Origin: Myxococcales bacterium
Lineage (GTDB): Bacteria; Myxococcota_A; UBA9042
Assembly: GCA_947491025.1 (NCBI GenBank)
Contig: CANLIC010000007.1
Location: 1 to 64,000, forward strand
Length of the DNA: 64,000 nucleotides
Reading direction: 5' to 3'
This document shows, piece after piece, positions 56,716 to 64,000 of this stretch. The first letter of the stretch is position 1, and the number at the start of each line of letters is the position of its first letter. The translations under genes and the position numbers were made by a program. The notes below the pieces were generated by a model. That model did not search any database. It worked only from the letters and a program-made list of their open reading frames with translations, and was not told the DNA's origin.

Positions 56716-56766
56716 GCTGGCGGATCCAGGGCAGCTCGTCGGCCGTGAAGCGGGAGGGGACAGGCG

Positions 56767-57840
56767 ATGTTCGACAAGCTGGAATCCGTCGTCGAGCGCT
56801 TCGACGAGATCGAGGCCGCGCTCGCCACGACCGAGATCGCCTGCGACCCGGTGCGCTCGATGCCGATGATGCGCGAGCGCGCCGGCATGGAAGAGACCGT
56901 CTTGTGTTACCGGGAGTGGCGGCGTGTGCTGGCCGACCTCGAGGGCGCCGAGATCTTGATGCGCGACGAGTCCGATCAGGAGATGAGGGCGCTGGCGCGC
57001 GAAGAGATGGTCGCCCTCGGCCAACGGCGGGACGAGCTCGAGACGCGGCTGCGCGAGCTGATGGTGCCGCGCGACCCGCGCGACGATCGCAACGTCGTGC
57101 TGGAGGTGCGGGCTGGCACGGGCGGTGAAGAGGCGGCGCTCTTCGCCAGCGATCTCTTGCGCATGTACCTGCGCTACGCAGAGGGGCGTCGGTGGCAGGT
57201 CGAGGAGCTGTCCAGTTCGGAGGCCAGCCAGGGCGGCGTCAAAGAGATCGTGGTCTTGATCCGCGGCCATGGCGCCTACTCGCGCCTGAAGTACGAGTCC
57301 GGCGCCCACCGCGTCCAGCGCGTGCCGGCGACAGAGTCGCAGGGACGGATCCACACATCGGCCTGCACCGTCGCGGTGTTGCCGGAGGCCGAAGAGGTGG
57401 ACGTCGCCATCAATCCTGGAGACCTCCGCATCGACACGTACCGAGCCAGCGGTGCCGGCGGTCAGCACGTCAACCGGACCGACTCTGCGGTCCGCATCAC
57501 CCACCTGCCGACGGGCGTTGTGGTGCAGTGCCAGGACGAGCGAAGCCAGCACAAGAACAAAGATCGCGCCATGTTGCTGTTGCGCACCAAGCTCTACGAC
57601 GCCGAGTCGGAGCGCTTGCACCAGGAGACCGCCGCCGATCGCAAGGCTCAGGTCGGGTCGGGCGATCGCAGCGAGCGCATCCGCACCTACAACTTTCCGC
57701 AGAATCGACTGACCGACCATCGGATCAACCTCACGCTCTACGCCCTCGAACAGATCGTCGCCGGCGACCTGGACCCTGTTATCGAGCCGCTGATGGCGGC
57801 CGAGCGGGCGGCGCGGCTGGCGGAGGCGGGGGTCGGCTGA
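56767..57840 (+). CDS. prfA: Peptide chain release factor 1
   Basis: A 357-residue class I release factor of normal length, terminating at UAA/UAG. The catalytic GGQ is at 231-233 within RASGAGGQHVNRTDSAVRIT. The recognition domain has VQRVPATESQGRIHTSACTV with a PAT tripeptide, as expected of RF1. GGGAGGGG ends several bases before the ATG. The 3' end overlaps an antisense gene by 62 bases. Confidence 0.96.
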   Translation: MFDKLESVVERFDEIEAALATTEIACDPVRSMPMMRERAGMEETVLCYREWRRVLADLEGAEILMRDESDQEMRALAREEMVALGQRRDELETRLRELMVPRDPRDDRNVVLEVRAGTGGEEAALFASDLLRMYLRYAEGRRWQVEELSSSEASQGGVKEIVVLIRGHGAYSRLKYESGAHRVQRVPATESQGRIHTSACTVAVLPEAEEVDVAINPGDLRIDTYRASGAGGQHVNRTDSAVRITHLPTGVVVQCQDERSQHKNKDRAMLLLRTKLYDAESERLHQETAADRKAQVGSGDRSERIRTYNFPQNRLTDHRINLTLYALEQIVAGDLDPVIEPLMAAERAARLAEAGVG

Positions 57841-58516
57841 CCGATTCGGCTGCGGCTGGAGCTGCTGTGGGCGGGGACGCCGTGGTCTGCGGCAAGCGTA
57901 GGATGGCCCGCAACGCCCAATCGATGGCCTCTGCCTCGCCCTGCAGCGCCCAGCAGCGAGGCGAATCAGCGACGATTCCGCGGGCCTCGGCCCGGACCAG
58001 GGCATGACGGGCACGCAGGGCAGCGAGCCGCTCGAACAGCCGCCGCGCCCGATCGGCATGGACCAGCGGGTCGGGAAGCACAGGCAACGGTGGCGGCTCC
58101 CAGAGACGATCCAACTCCCAAGTGAGGGCGACGCTCCAACTGGCGCTGCGCAGGGCGCTGCTGCGCTCGCTGGCGTCGCCGCTGGTGGCGAGGATCTCGC
58201 CGATGCCGAGCGTGACCCCGTCATTGCGCCGCACTTGCAGTCGTGCCGGCAGCAGCGCGCCGAGGCGCCAGGCGGCAGCGTGGCGCAGCGGGACTACCGG
58301 CTCGCCGAGCCGCGCGGCGGCGCGCTGCAGCGCTCCGTCGGGCAGTGGCGGGACATCGCAGCTCGTCGCGGTGGTCGTGGCGGGTGTGCCGAGGGCCAGT
58401 GCCGCCCCAAACAGCTGGAAGAGAAAGTACGGTCGCAGCAAAGGCGGGATTCGCCGCATGGGGTGCCGGTCGGGTTCGGTCGGACTCGGATTCAGGCAGC
58501 GGTCGCTGGTTGACAT
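57779..58516 (-). CDS. Secreted protein of unknown function, antisense-overlapping prfA
   Basis: A 245-residue exported protein. A GGAG site six bases before 58516 supports that ATG, giving a 26-residue charged n-region before a signal-like hydrophobic stretch (PYFLFQLFGAALALGTPA). The mature part is Arg/Ala/Leu-rich and largely helical (LVHADRARRLFERLAALRAR, ALQGEAEAIDWALRAIL), with a Pro/Ala-rich C-terminus that overlaps the end of prfA on the other strand. An internal ATG at 58459 is an alternative. No family is recognised, and the C-terminal overlap is unlikely to be conserved. Confidence 0.55.
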   Translation of the reverse strand: MSTSDRCLNPSPTEPDRHPMRRIPPLLRPYFLFQLFGAALALGTPATTTATSCDVPPLPDGALQRAAARLGEPVVPLRHAAAWRLGALLPARLQVRRNDGVTLGIGEILATSGDASERSSALRSASWSVALTWELDRLWEPPPLPVLPDPLVHADRARRLFERLAALRARHALVRAEARGIVADSPRCWALQGEAEAIDWALRAILRLPQTTASPPTAAPAAAESVSRPPPPPAAPPARPPSAAR

Positions 58517-58737
58517 GCAGCGCTCCATCGGCGTCGGCGTGGCCCACGATTGCGGGGAACCGCGACGCAGCGTTACCGATGAATGCGAGTTCCGTGCCAA
58601 GGCCAACGCGCCGGGTTCATGGCCGCTCATGCGCGACCGCTGTCCTGCAAATCCAGGTACGTCAAGGCGTATTCGTTGGTCGCATCCGCGCGGGGCAGGC
58701 GCTGAGCGCGTTCGCCGTGTCGGCATCGACCCGCGGT

Positions 58738-58770
58738 GAGACGGTCTCGAGACGGTCTCGAGACGGTCTC
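58738..58770. repeat. Three tandem 11-base near-palindromes
   Basis: GAGACGGTCTC is repeated three times with no spacer. Each unit is an inverted repeat around its central base (GAGAC/GTCTC), and longer hairpins can form between units. It sits 40 bases downstream of the lipoprotein stop at 58810, where a transcription terminator of the ExbB-TonB operon would lie. Confidence 0.75.
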
Positions 58771-58809
58771 AGGGCGCTTTCTTTGTGGGTCGGGCTGAAC
58801 GGGATGCGC

Positions 58810-59871
58810 TCAGGGCGAGGGGCAGCCGTCGAGGGCCGGCTTTCGGGCACAGAGCGGGTGGCCTGCGCTCCCCTTGACCTGGACGTCGACCTCACGGCTG
58901 AGCCAGTCGACGCCGTTGCGGCCGTCGCGGGCGACCAGCCAGATCCGTATGGGGCCAGCGCGCTCCGGGGGCAGCAGCGCGTTGTCCGGGAAGTCGTCGA
59001 AGCTGCGCTGTTTTTGGTAGTCGCCAGCGGTCGAGAACCACGAGAAGAGCAACGACTCGTTGCGAACCCCGCTGGCACCTGGGTCCAGGCGCGCGCCGAT
59101 TGGCTCCAGGCTGTCTTCGCTCCACACCGGAAGCAGCCGGATGGCACCTTCTTTCAGCCCCAAGAAGGTGTCGTCCGGGTCGCCACGGTAGGGCACCACG
59201 GTCGGCGTGAGGTCATCGGGCCAGAGGACGCCATCGAGGCGCAGGCCCTCGAGCTTGGGATTGGTGTGGGCAGCCTCCGCGGTGGTCACCAGCGCCAGTC
59301 GCTTGACGCCGGCGACGCAAGCCTCGCGGTCGACGCAGGGCGCCTCGATCCAGGTCGCGATGTCGCTCGGGCACTTGCCGCCGACGCTCTGCAACGTCGC
59401 GACTTTGAATAGAACCTGTAGCTCGACGTCCTGCGCCTCGGCCGGGTCGCGCTTCGGATCGAGGCCCTTGGGCAGCGCGACGCCAAGATCTGCGAACACC
59501 TCGGGCACTTTGGCGAGCGTCGCCAGCATGTGCGCCGGTGTCACGGTGGCGCTGGCGCCGGCGCCGACAGGCTGTAGCAGGCGCGGATCGAAGCAGCGGT
59601 ACTGGCCATCCTTCGGCCAGGCGAAGGGGCAGAAAGCCCACGCGTAGCAGAGCGGCTCGTCGAGGCCGACGACCAGGGGCGTCAGGATCGTGTTGCCCGT
59701 CGGGCGCAGGAAGGGCGGCTCGGCCCGTACAGCCAATACCCGGAGCTTGTTGATCAACGATGGCGGATCGTAGCTGGACCCGCAGGCCGAGATCAGCGAA
59801 ACGCCGAGGGTCAGCCCCAGCGCCAGGGCCACGGGCGTTGTACCCGCACGGCGCACCTGGCCCGGCGCCAT
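58810..59871 (-). CDS. Lipoprotein, last gene of the ExbB-ExbD-TonB operon
   Basis: A 353-residue lipoprotein with signal TPVALALGLTLGVSLIS and lipobox ISAC. The mature domain has several Cys pairs (LCYAWAFCPF, EAPCVDREACVAG, PLCARKPALDGCPS) and beta-rich sequence ending in IRIWLVARDGRNGVDWLSRE. Such proteins may be periplasmic accessory factors of the TonB system. Its ATG overlaps the TonB stop (TGATG). GTG immediately upstream is an alternative start. The family is not recognised. Confidence 0.75.
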   Translation of the reverse strand: MAPGQVRRAGTTPVALALGLTLGVSLISACGSSYDPPSLINKLRVLAVRAEPPFLRPTGNTILTPLVVGLDEPLCYAWAFCPFAWPKDGQYRCFDPRLLQPVGAGASATVTPAHMLATLAKVPEVFADLGVALPKGLDPKRDPAEAQDVELQVLFKVATLQSVGGKCPSDIATWIEAPCVDREACVAGVKRLALVTTAEAAHTNPKLEGLRLDGVLWPDDLTPTVVPYRGDPDDTFLGLKEGAIRLLPVWSEDSLEPIGARLDPGASGVRNESLLFSWFSTAGDYQKQRSFDDFPDNALLPPERAGPIRIWLVARDGRNGVDWLSREVDVQVKGSAGHPLCARKPALDGCPSP

Positions 59872-60662
59872 CACGCGTCGCTCCCGGGCCGGAACTCGAC
59901 GACAAAGGGGACGCGGTCGACGAATGCCTTGCCGTCGCGTGTGCCTGGAACAAAGACGCAGCGTTGTAGAGCCTTGCGCGCCGCGCTGTCGAAGGGCTCG
60001 CCGGCCGCCCGCAGCACCCTCGTCGAGCTGACCTTGCCGTCGAGGTCGATCGACAGGAGCATTGTCACCTCAACCACGCGACGCGAAGCCGGGGCGCCGT
60101 CGGGCCACTCCGCCTTGCACGAGGTCTTCGGCACCGCGTGGACGATCTCCACCTTGCGCTCTGGCGGCGATGCCGGTCCGCCCGTGCCCGCCCCCGGGGG
60201 AGCCGTCCCCGCGCTGTCATTGCGACGGCGGTTGCCGGGAGTCGCCTCGACCGCTGGGTCGCCGAAGCTGTCCTCGTCGCCGGTCTGGACGCGGACGCCG
60301 CCGCCGTCCGCCGGCGCGCCATAGGTCTGGGACAAGACGAGCGGAGCAGGCTCGTCTTTGGGCGGCGGCTCGTTGTCTTGCGGCTTGGGCTTGGGGCGGT
60401 TGCGCGGCACCGGGCGCGGCGCTTGCGTCGGCGGCGGCGCCTTGGCTTCTTGCTTCTCGGGCTCAGGCACGGGCTCGGGCTTGGGCTCTTCGGGTGGAGG
60501 TGGGGGCGGCGGCGGGAGCTTGACCTCCTCGACGATGGCCCGCGCCAGACGGCGCTCGGCTTCGACCGGTGCGAGCGAGGTCGGCAGGCTCAAGGCCCAC
60601 ACCGCAGCCAGGGCGTGCAAGCTCAACGCGGCGCCGAGGCCGATGGCGAAGTCGCGTCCCAT
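59871..60662 (-). CDS. TonB-family energy-transducing protein
   Basis: A 263-residue TonB-type protein. An N-terminal anchor (AIGLGAALSLHALAAVWALS, about 6-25) with a His in the helix is followed by a long Pro/Glu/Lys-rich periplasm-spanning region (about 50-105). The C-terminal TonB fold follows (TMLLSIDLDGKVSSTRVLRA, LQRCVFVPGTRDGKAFVDRV), which contacts outer-membrane receptors. Two Cys (KTSCKAE and LQRCVF) bracket the fold and could form a disulphide. No receptor gene is present in the window. Confidence 0.85.
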   Translation of the reverse strand: MGRDFAIGLGAALSLHALAAVWALSLPTSLAPVEAERRLARAIVEEVKLPPPPPPPPEEPKPEPVPEPEKQEAKAPPPTQAPRPVPRNRPKPKPQDNEPPPKDEPAPLVLSQTYGAPADGGGVRVQTGDEDSFGDPAVEATPGNRRRNDSAGTAPPGAGTGGPASPPERKVEIVHAVPKTSCKAEWPDGAPASRRVVEVTMLLSIDLDGKVSSTRVLRAAGEPFDSAARKALQRCVFVPGTRDGKAFVDRVPFVVEFRPGSDA

Positions 60663-60665
60663 TCG

Positions 60666-61100
60666 CTATTCGATCTCCTGCTCCTTGGTGTTGATCGCAA
60701 CGTTCTCGACACCCAGGACCCGCATGGTGTCGATGACGCGGACGACGGCGCCGTGGCTGACCCGCTTGTCGGCAGACACCACGGCCTCGGCCTTCTTGCC
60801 TTTGGGCTGGCTCGCCACCCGGACCTTGACGGCCTCGCGCAGCGCCAACTCCTCGATCACCTTGCCGTTGAGGTAGAGCTTGCCGTCTTTGGCGATGACC
60901 ACCGCCAGAGGCTCGCCGGGCTTGTCCTGGCCGGACGCCGCGGTCGGCAAGTCCACGTCGATGGTCGGCTTCTTGACCTTGCGCGAGACGGTCTCGCTGG
61001 TGAGCATGAAGATGATCAGCAACACCAACATGATGTCGACCAGCGGCGTCACATTGATGTCTGTGATGCCCTCGTCATTGCTGCCTAATTTCGCGGCCAT
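60666..61100 (-). CDS. exbD: ExbD-family proton-channel subunit
   Basis: A 144-residue ExbD/TolR protein. The single membrane helix carries the essential Asp (DINVTPLVDIMLVLLIIFML), followed by a periplasmic domain with typical LAVVIAKDGKLYLNGKVI and the GVENVAINT end. It starts 76 bases downstream of the ExbB stop and ends three bases before the TonB start, as expected of an operon. Confidence 0.93.
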   Translation of the reverse strand: MAAKLGSNDEGITDINVTPLVDIMLVLLIIFMLTSETVSRKVKKPTIDVDLPTAASGQDKPGEPLAVVIAKDGKLYLNGKVIEELALREAVKVRVASQPKGKKAEAVVSADKRVSHGAVVRVIDTMRVLGVENVAINTKEQEIE

Positions 61101-61176
61101 CGCCGGTCCTCCCTCGCTGCCTCAGCCCGCGATTGCTGGAGCCCGCGGCGTCGCCTGCGGACTCCCGACGTCCCGC

Positions 61177-61890
61177 TCAGGCCTCAGCGGCCGGTCCGCC
61201 GTCTTTGCGCTGCCCGCCCCCAGACTTGCCAGGCGTTGCCGTAGGCTCGCTCGGCGCGCTCTTGAGGTGCGCCAGGAGCACCGACGCCAGCGCCTGCGTG
61301 TCCCCCTGCGCGGCGCGGATGCTGCCCTTGAAGTGGTTGAAGGCCCACACGGCCGGGATGGCGACGAAGAGGCCGACCGCCGTCGCGACCAGCGCCTCTG
61401 AGATGCTGCCCATGATCGCCTGCGTGCGGTTGGCGTCGGCGCCGTCGCCGCCCATCGTCGCCTTGAGGTCCGCAAACGCGCCCATGATGCCGATGACCGT
61501 GCCGAGCAGGCCGATGAACGGTGCGTTGGCGCCGAGGCTGCCGAGAAAGCCCAGGAAACGGTCGTAACGCTGCCGCTCGTGCGCCTCGCGCGCCGTCATC
61601 AGCTCCTCGACGGCCGGCGCTCCCCGGTGAAGCTCGCGCACCCCCGCCAGCACAACCTGGGCAGCCATGCCCCTGTGGGGCTCGAGCAGCGCGACCGCCT
61701 GCGTCTTGCCGCTGTCGAGGGCCCGCAGCAGCTGCATCTGCAGGTCCGGCGGTGTCGCGTTGCGGCGCAGGAAAATCGCCCGCTCGATCACGATCGCCAC
61801 GGAGAGGACGCTGAGCGCGATCAAGACGTACAAGATCCACTCAGCGCCAAGCTGATCCAGGACCTTTGCCAAGGAGTCGATCAGATTCAC
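61177..61890 (-). CDS. exbB: ExbB/TolQ/MotA-family proton-channel subunit
   Basis: A 237-residue ExbB-type protein with three helices, the second and third carrying the channel block (GANAPFIGLLGTVIGIMGAF; ISEALVATAVGLFVAIPAVW). First gene of the operon ExbB-ExbD-TonB-lipoprotein on the minus strand. Acidic and Lys-rich segments extend into the cytoplasm. It forms the motor that harvests proton motive force for TonB. Confidence 0.92.
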   Translation of the reverse strand: MNLIDSLAKVLDQLGAEWILYVLIALSVLSVAIVIERAIFLRRNATPPDLQMQLLRALDSGKTQAVALLEPHRGMAAQVVLAGVRELHRGAPAVEELMTAREAHERQRYDRFLGFLGSLGANAPFIGLLGTVIGIMGAFADLKATMGGDGADANRTQAIMGSISEALVATAVGLFVAIPAVWAFNHFKGSIRAAQGDTQALASVLLAHLKSAPSEPTATPGKSGGGQRKDGGPAAEA

Positions 61891-62163
61891 GATTCCGTCC
61901 TCTTTCGTGGGGTTGGGGGTGCCCTGCTGCTAGCGCCAAAGGCCAGAGATCGTGACAGCCGCCGCAGAGGGATGCAAGGTAAAGGCGAAGGGTGCGTTCG
62001 GCGCGCGGTGGCGCGTCGAGTGCGCCGTGTACCGCGCAGAGAACTCCGGGCCACCCTGGGTTCATCCCGGCGGGCCTAGAGGGATCGCGCGGCGCCAACT
62101 GGGCCTGCGGTCGGGCCCATCGCGCGGACAGGGAAGGGAAGCGACCTGGTGAAGGCGAGAACG

Positions 62164-64000
62164 ATGGTGAAGGACGCCCCCAAGACCGCACCGGATGCCA
62201 AGGCCACGGCCACTCCGTCGGCGTCGGCGCCGGGCGATGGGCCTGCGGCCGAGCAGACCGCCCACGCGCACGAGCTGGATCGGCTGACCCGCGACGGTGT
62301 CGACCGCGAGCGTTTGGTCGCCGCCATCCACGATCTGGTGGCTGTGGGCGAGATCGGGGGACCGGAGCCGCTCATCGAGGAGCTGCGCAGCTACTTGCCT
62401 GGCGCAGACGCCGAGCTCGTCCGCCGCGCTTTCCGCTTCGCCGCCGCCGCCCACCACGGTCAGAAGCGCCAAGACGGGCAGCCCTACTTCGTCCACCCGA
62501 TCGCGGTGGCGCGGGTGCTGCTGCGGTTGCGCCTGGACGAGGCGAGCATCTGCGCCGGCTTGATGCACGACGTCGTCGAGGATTGCGGGGTGCTGCGCAC
62601 TGAGATTGCGCAGCGCTTCTCAGAGGATATCGCGCACATCGTCGATGGCGTCACGAAGCTGGACAAGCTGACCTTCGCCCGCAGCGAGGAAAAGCAAGCC
62701 GAGAACATCCGCAAGATGCTGGTGGCCATGGCGCGCGACATCCGCGTGCTGCTCATCAAGCTTGCGGATCGCTTGCATAACATGTCGACCCTCGACGCCA
62801 TGACGCCGGTGAAGCAGAAGCGCATCGCCGCAGAGACCCTCGACATCTACGCCCCGCTCGCCAACCGCCTCGGCATCGGCTGGATGAAGGCCGACCTGGA
62901 GGACCTCTGCTTCCGCTACCTCGAGCCCGATTCTTACGAGTCGCTGCGGGTACAGGTCGGCGAGAAGCGGGCCGAGCGAGAGCTCTACGTCGGCCGCGTG
63001 GTGCAGCTGCTCAAAGGCGAGTTGATCGCTGCCGAGCTGCCGACGGCGCAGGTCAGCGGTCGCCCCAAGCACTTCTACGGCATCTGGCGCAAAATGCAGA
63101 AGTCGGGCGGCAACATCGCAAACGTCCATGATTTGACTGCATTTCGTATCATGGTTGACAGCACTGAGCACTGCTACCGCGCCCTCGGCGTCGTGCACGG
63201 CCGCTTTCTGCCCATCCCAGGCCGCTTCAAGGACTACATCGCCCTTCCGAAGGCGAACAACTACCGCAGCTTGCACACGACCGTCATCGGACCCGACAAC
63301 CGTCCGGTCGAGGTCCAGATCCGCACCCACGAGATGCACCGCTTCGCCGAGATGGGCGTGGCCGCGCACTGGCGCTACAAGGAGCGCGGTGCCGCCATTC
63401 GCCCGCGCGACGAGGCGAGCTTCTTCTGGCTCAAGCAGCTGCTGGAGCTGACGCGGGAGGCGCCCGACGCCGACGAATTCCTCGACAACGTGCGCGCCGA
63501 CCTCTTCGGCGACGAGGTCTACACCTTCACGCCCGCCGGCGATGTCCGGGCGCTTGCCCGCGGCAGCACACCGGTCGACTTCGCGTACTCGGTCCATACC
63601 CGCGTCGGCGAGACCACCGTAGGTGCCAAGGTCAACGGGCACATGGTCCCGCTCGACACCCAGCTGCGCAATGGCGACATCGTCGAGATCATCACCCGTT
63701 CAGACGCCCACCCGTCCGTGTCCTGGCTGCAGTTCGTCCGCACCAGCCGCGCCAAGTCGAAGATCCGCAACCATGTGCGCGCCGCCGAGCGGCAGCAGGC
63801 GCTGGAGGTCGGCCGCAGCCGCGTCGAGAAAGCGCTGCGCAAGCACAAGATCTCCTTCGCGCGCCTCGAGCGCGCTGAGACCTTGCCGGCCGCCATTAGC
63901 CACTTCCGCCAGCAGACGATCGACGAGCTGCTCATCGCCGTGGGCTACGGCAAGACGGGCGCGCTGGCGGTGGTGTACCAGGTCTTTCCGGAGACCCGGC
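62164..64000 (+). CDS. rel: Rel/SpoT-type (p)ppGpp synthetase-hydrolase, 3' truncated by the window
   Basis: The first 612 residues are present; the C-terminus lies beyond the window. After an Ala/Asp-rich N-terminal extension (about 75 residues) comes the HD hydrolase domain with the complete HDVVED motif at 135-140. The synthetase domain follows (RPKHFYGIWRKM near 300, FKDYIALPKANNYRSLHTTV, EVQIRT at 383-388), then a TGS domain (DVRALARGSTPVDFAYSVHT). Both catalytic centres look intact, so it is bifunctional, controlling the stringent response. The ATG at 62164 is used; an in-frame GTG 15 bases upstream has a GGGAAGGGAAG leader. It is divergent from the exbB operon. Confidence 0.93.
   Translation, partial: MVKDAPKTAPDAKATATPSASAPGDGPAAEQTAHAHELDRLTRDGVDRERLVAAIHDLVAVGEIGGPEPLIEELRSYLPGADAELVRRAFRFAAAAHHGQKRQDGQPYFVHPIAVARVLLRLRLDEASICAGLMHDVVEDCGVLRTEIAQRFSEDIAHIVDGVTKLDKLTFARSEEKQAENIRKMLVAMARDIRVLLIKLADRLHNMSTLDAMTPVKQKRIAAETLDIYAPLANRLGIGWMKADLEDLCFRYLEPDSYESLRVQVGEKRAERELYVGRVVQLLKGELIAAELPTAQVSGRPKHFYGIWRKMQKSGGNIANVHDLTAFRIMVDSTEHCYRALGVVHGRFLPIPGRFKDYIALPKANNYRSLHTTVIGPDNRPVEVQIRTHEMHRFAEMGVAAHWRYKERGAAIRPRDEASFFWLKQLLELTREAPDADEFLDNVRADLFGDEVYTFTPAGDVRALARGSTPVDFAYSVHTRVGETTVGAKVNGHMVPLDTQLRNGDIVEIITRSDAHPSVSWLQFVRTSRAKSKIRNHVRAAERQQALEVGRSRVEKALRKHKISFARLERAETLPAAISHFRQQTIDELLIAVGYGKTGALAVVYQVFPETR

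Overview
The window is GC-rich, with long shadow reading frames on both strands. Its gene content points to a Myxococcota or related former deltaproteobacterium. The supporting evidence is: very large secreted cysteine-rich proteins with MopE/EGF-like repeats behind Asp/Ala-rich lipoprotein linkers, an AHH-nuclease/Imm11 toxin-immunity pair of the kind common in myxobacteria, a tandem pair of ArsA-type ATPases, an F-type ATP synthase cluster with b and b' subunits, and many small lipoproteins. There is no rRNA or tRNA gene, so the placement is an inference from gene families.

Region 1 (about 1-35 kb) is accessory and partly decayed. It opens with an IS91-type transposase remnant fused to a truncated polymorphic toxin, its immunity gene and a frameshifted SGNH hydrolase. 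Next come a secreted protein, a composite REP-like palindrome, and a Tes/MJ0619-type radical SAM enzyme convergent with an Lgt-like membrane protein. A tightly coupled three-gene operon follows whose second and third products would both begin with histidine after signal cleavage. After further IS91 and IS110 remnants there are an SDR, a membrane protein that has a shortened paralogue 16 kb away beside a second SDR, a DUF3817/truncated-haemoglobin pair, a thioredoxin, and two convergent giant cysteine-rich genes. One of the giants carries an in-frame TGA and a frameshift and lacks its 5' end. A sterol-desaturase-type hydroxylase with an in-frame TAG and a transglutaminase-like protein with repeated active-site motifs complete the region.

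Region 2 (about 35-45 kb) is the ATP synthase cluster b'-b-delta-alpha-gamma-beta-epsilon, followed by two lipoproteins. The a and c subunit genes are absent. Region 3 (45-55 kb, minus strand) carries a giant membrane glycosyltransferase, a MeaB-like GTPase, an outer-membrane protein, two coupled ArsA ATPases, an EI24/CysZ-like protein and a HAD phosphatase.

Region 4 (55-64 kb) has a DUF1385-like gene with prfA, a minus-strand ExbB-ExbD-TonB-lipoprotein operon, and the start of a Rel-type (p)ppGpp enzyme that runs off the end. Regions 2-4 look intact. All the lesions and transposase debris lie in the first 30 kb.
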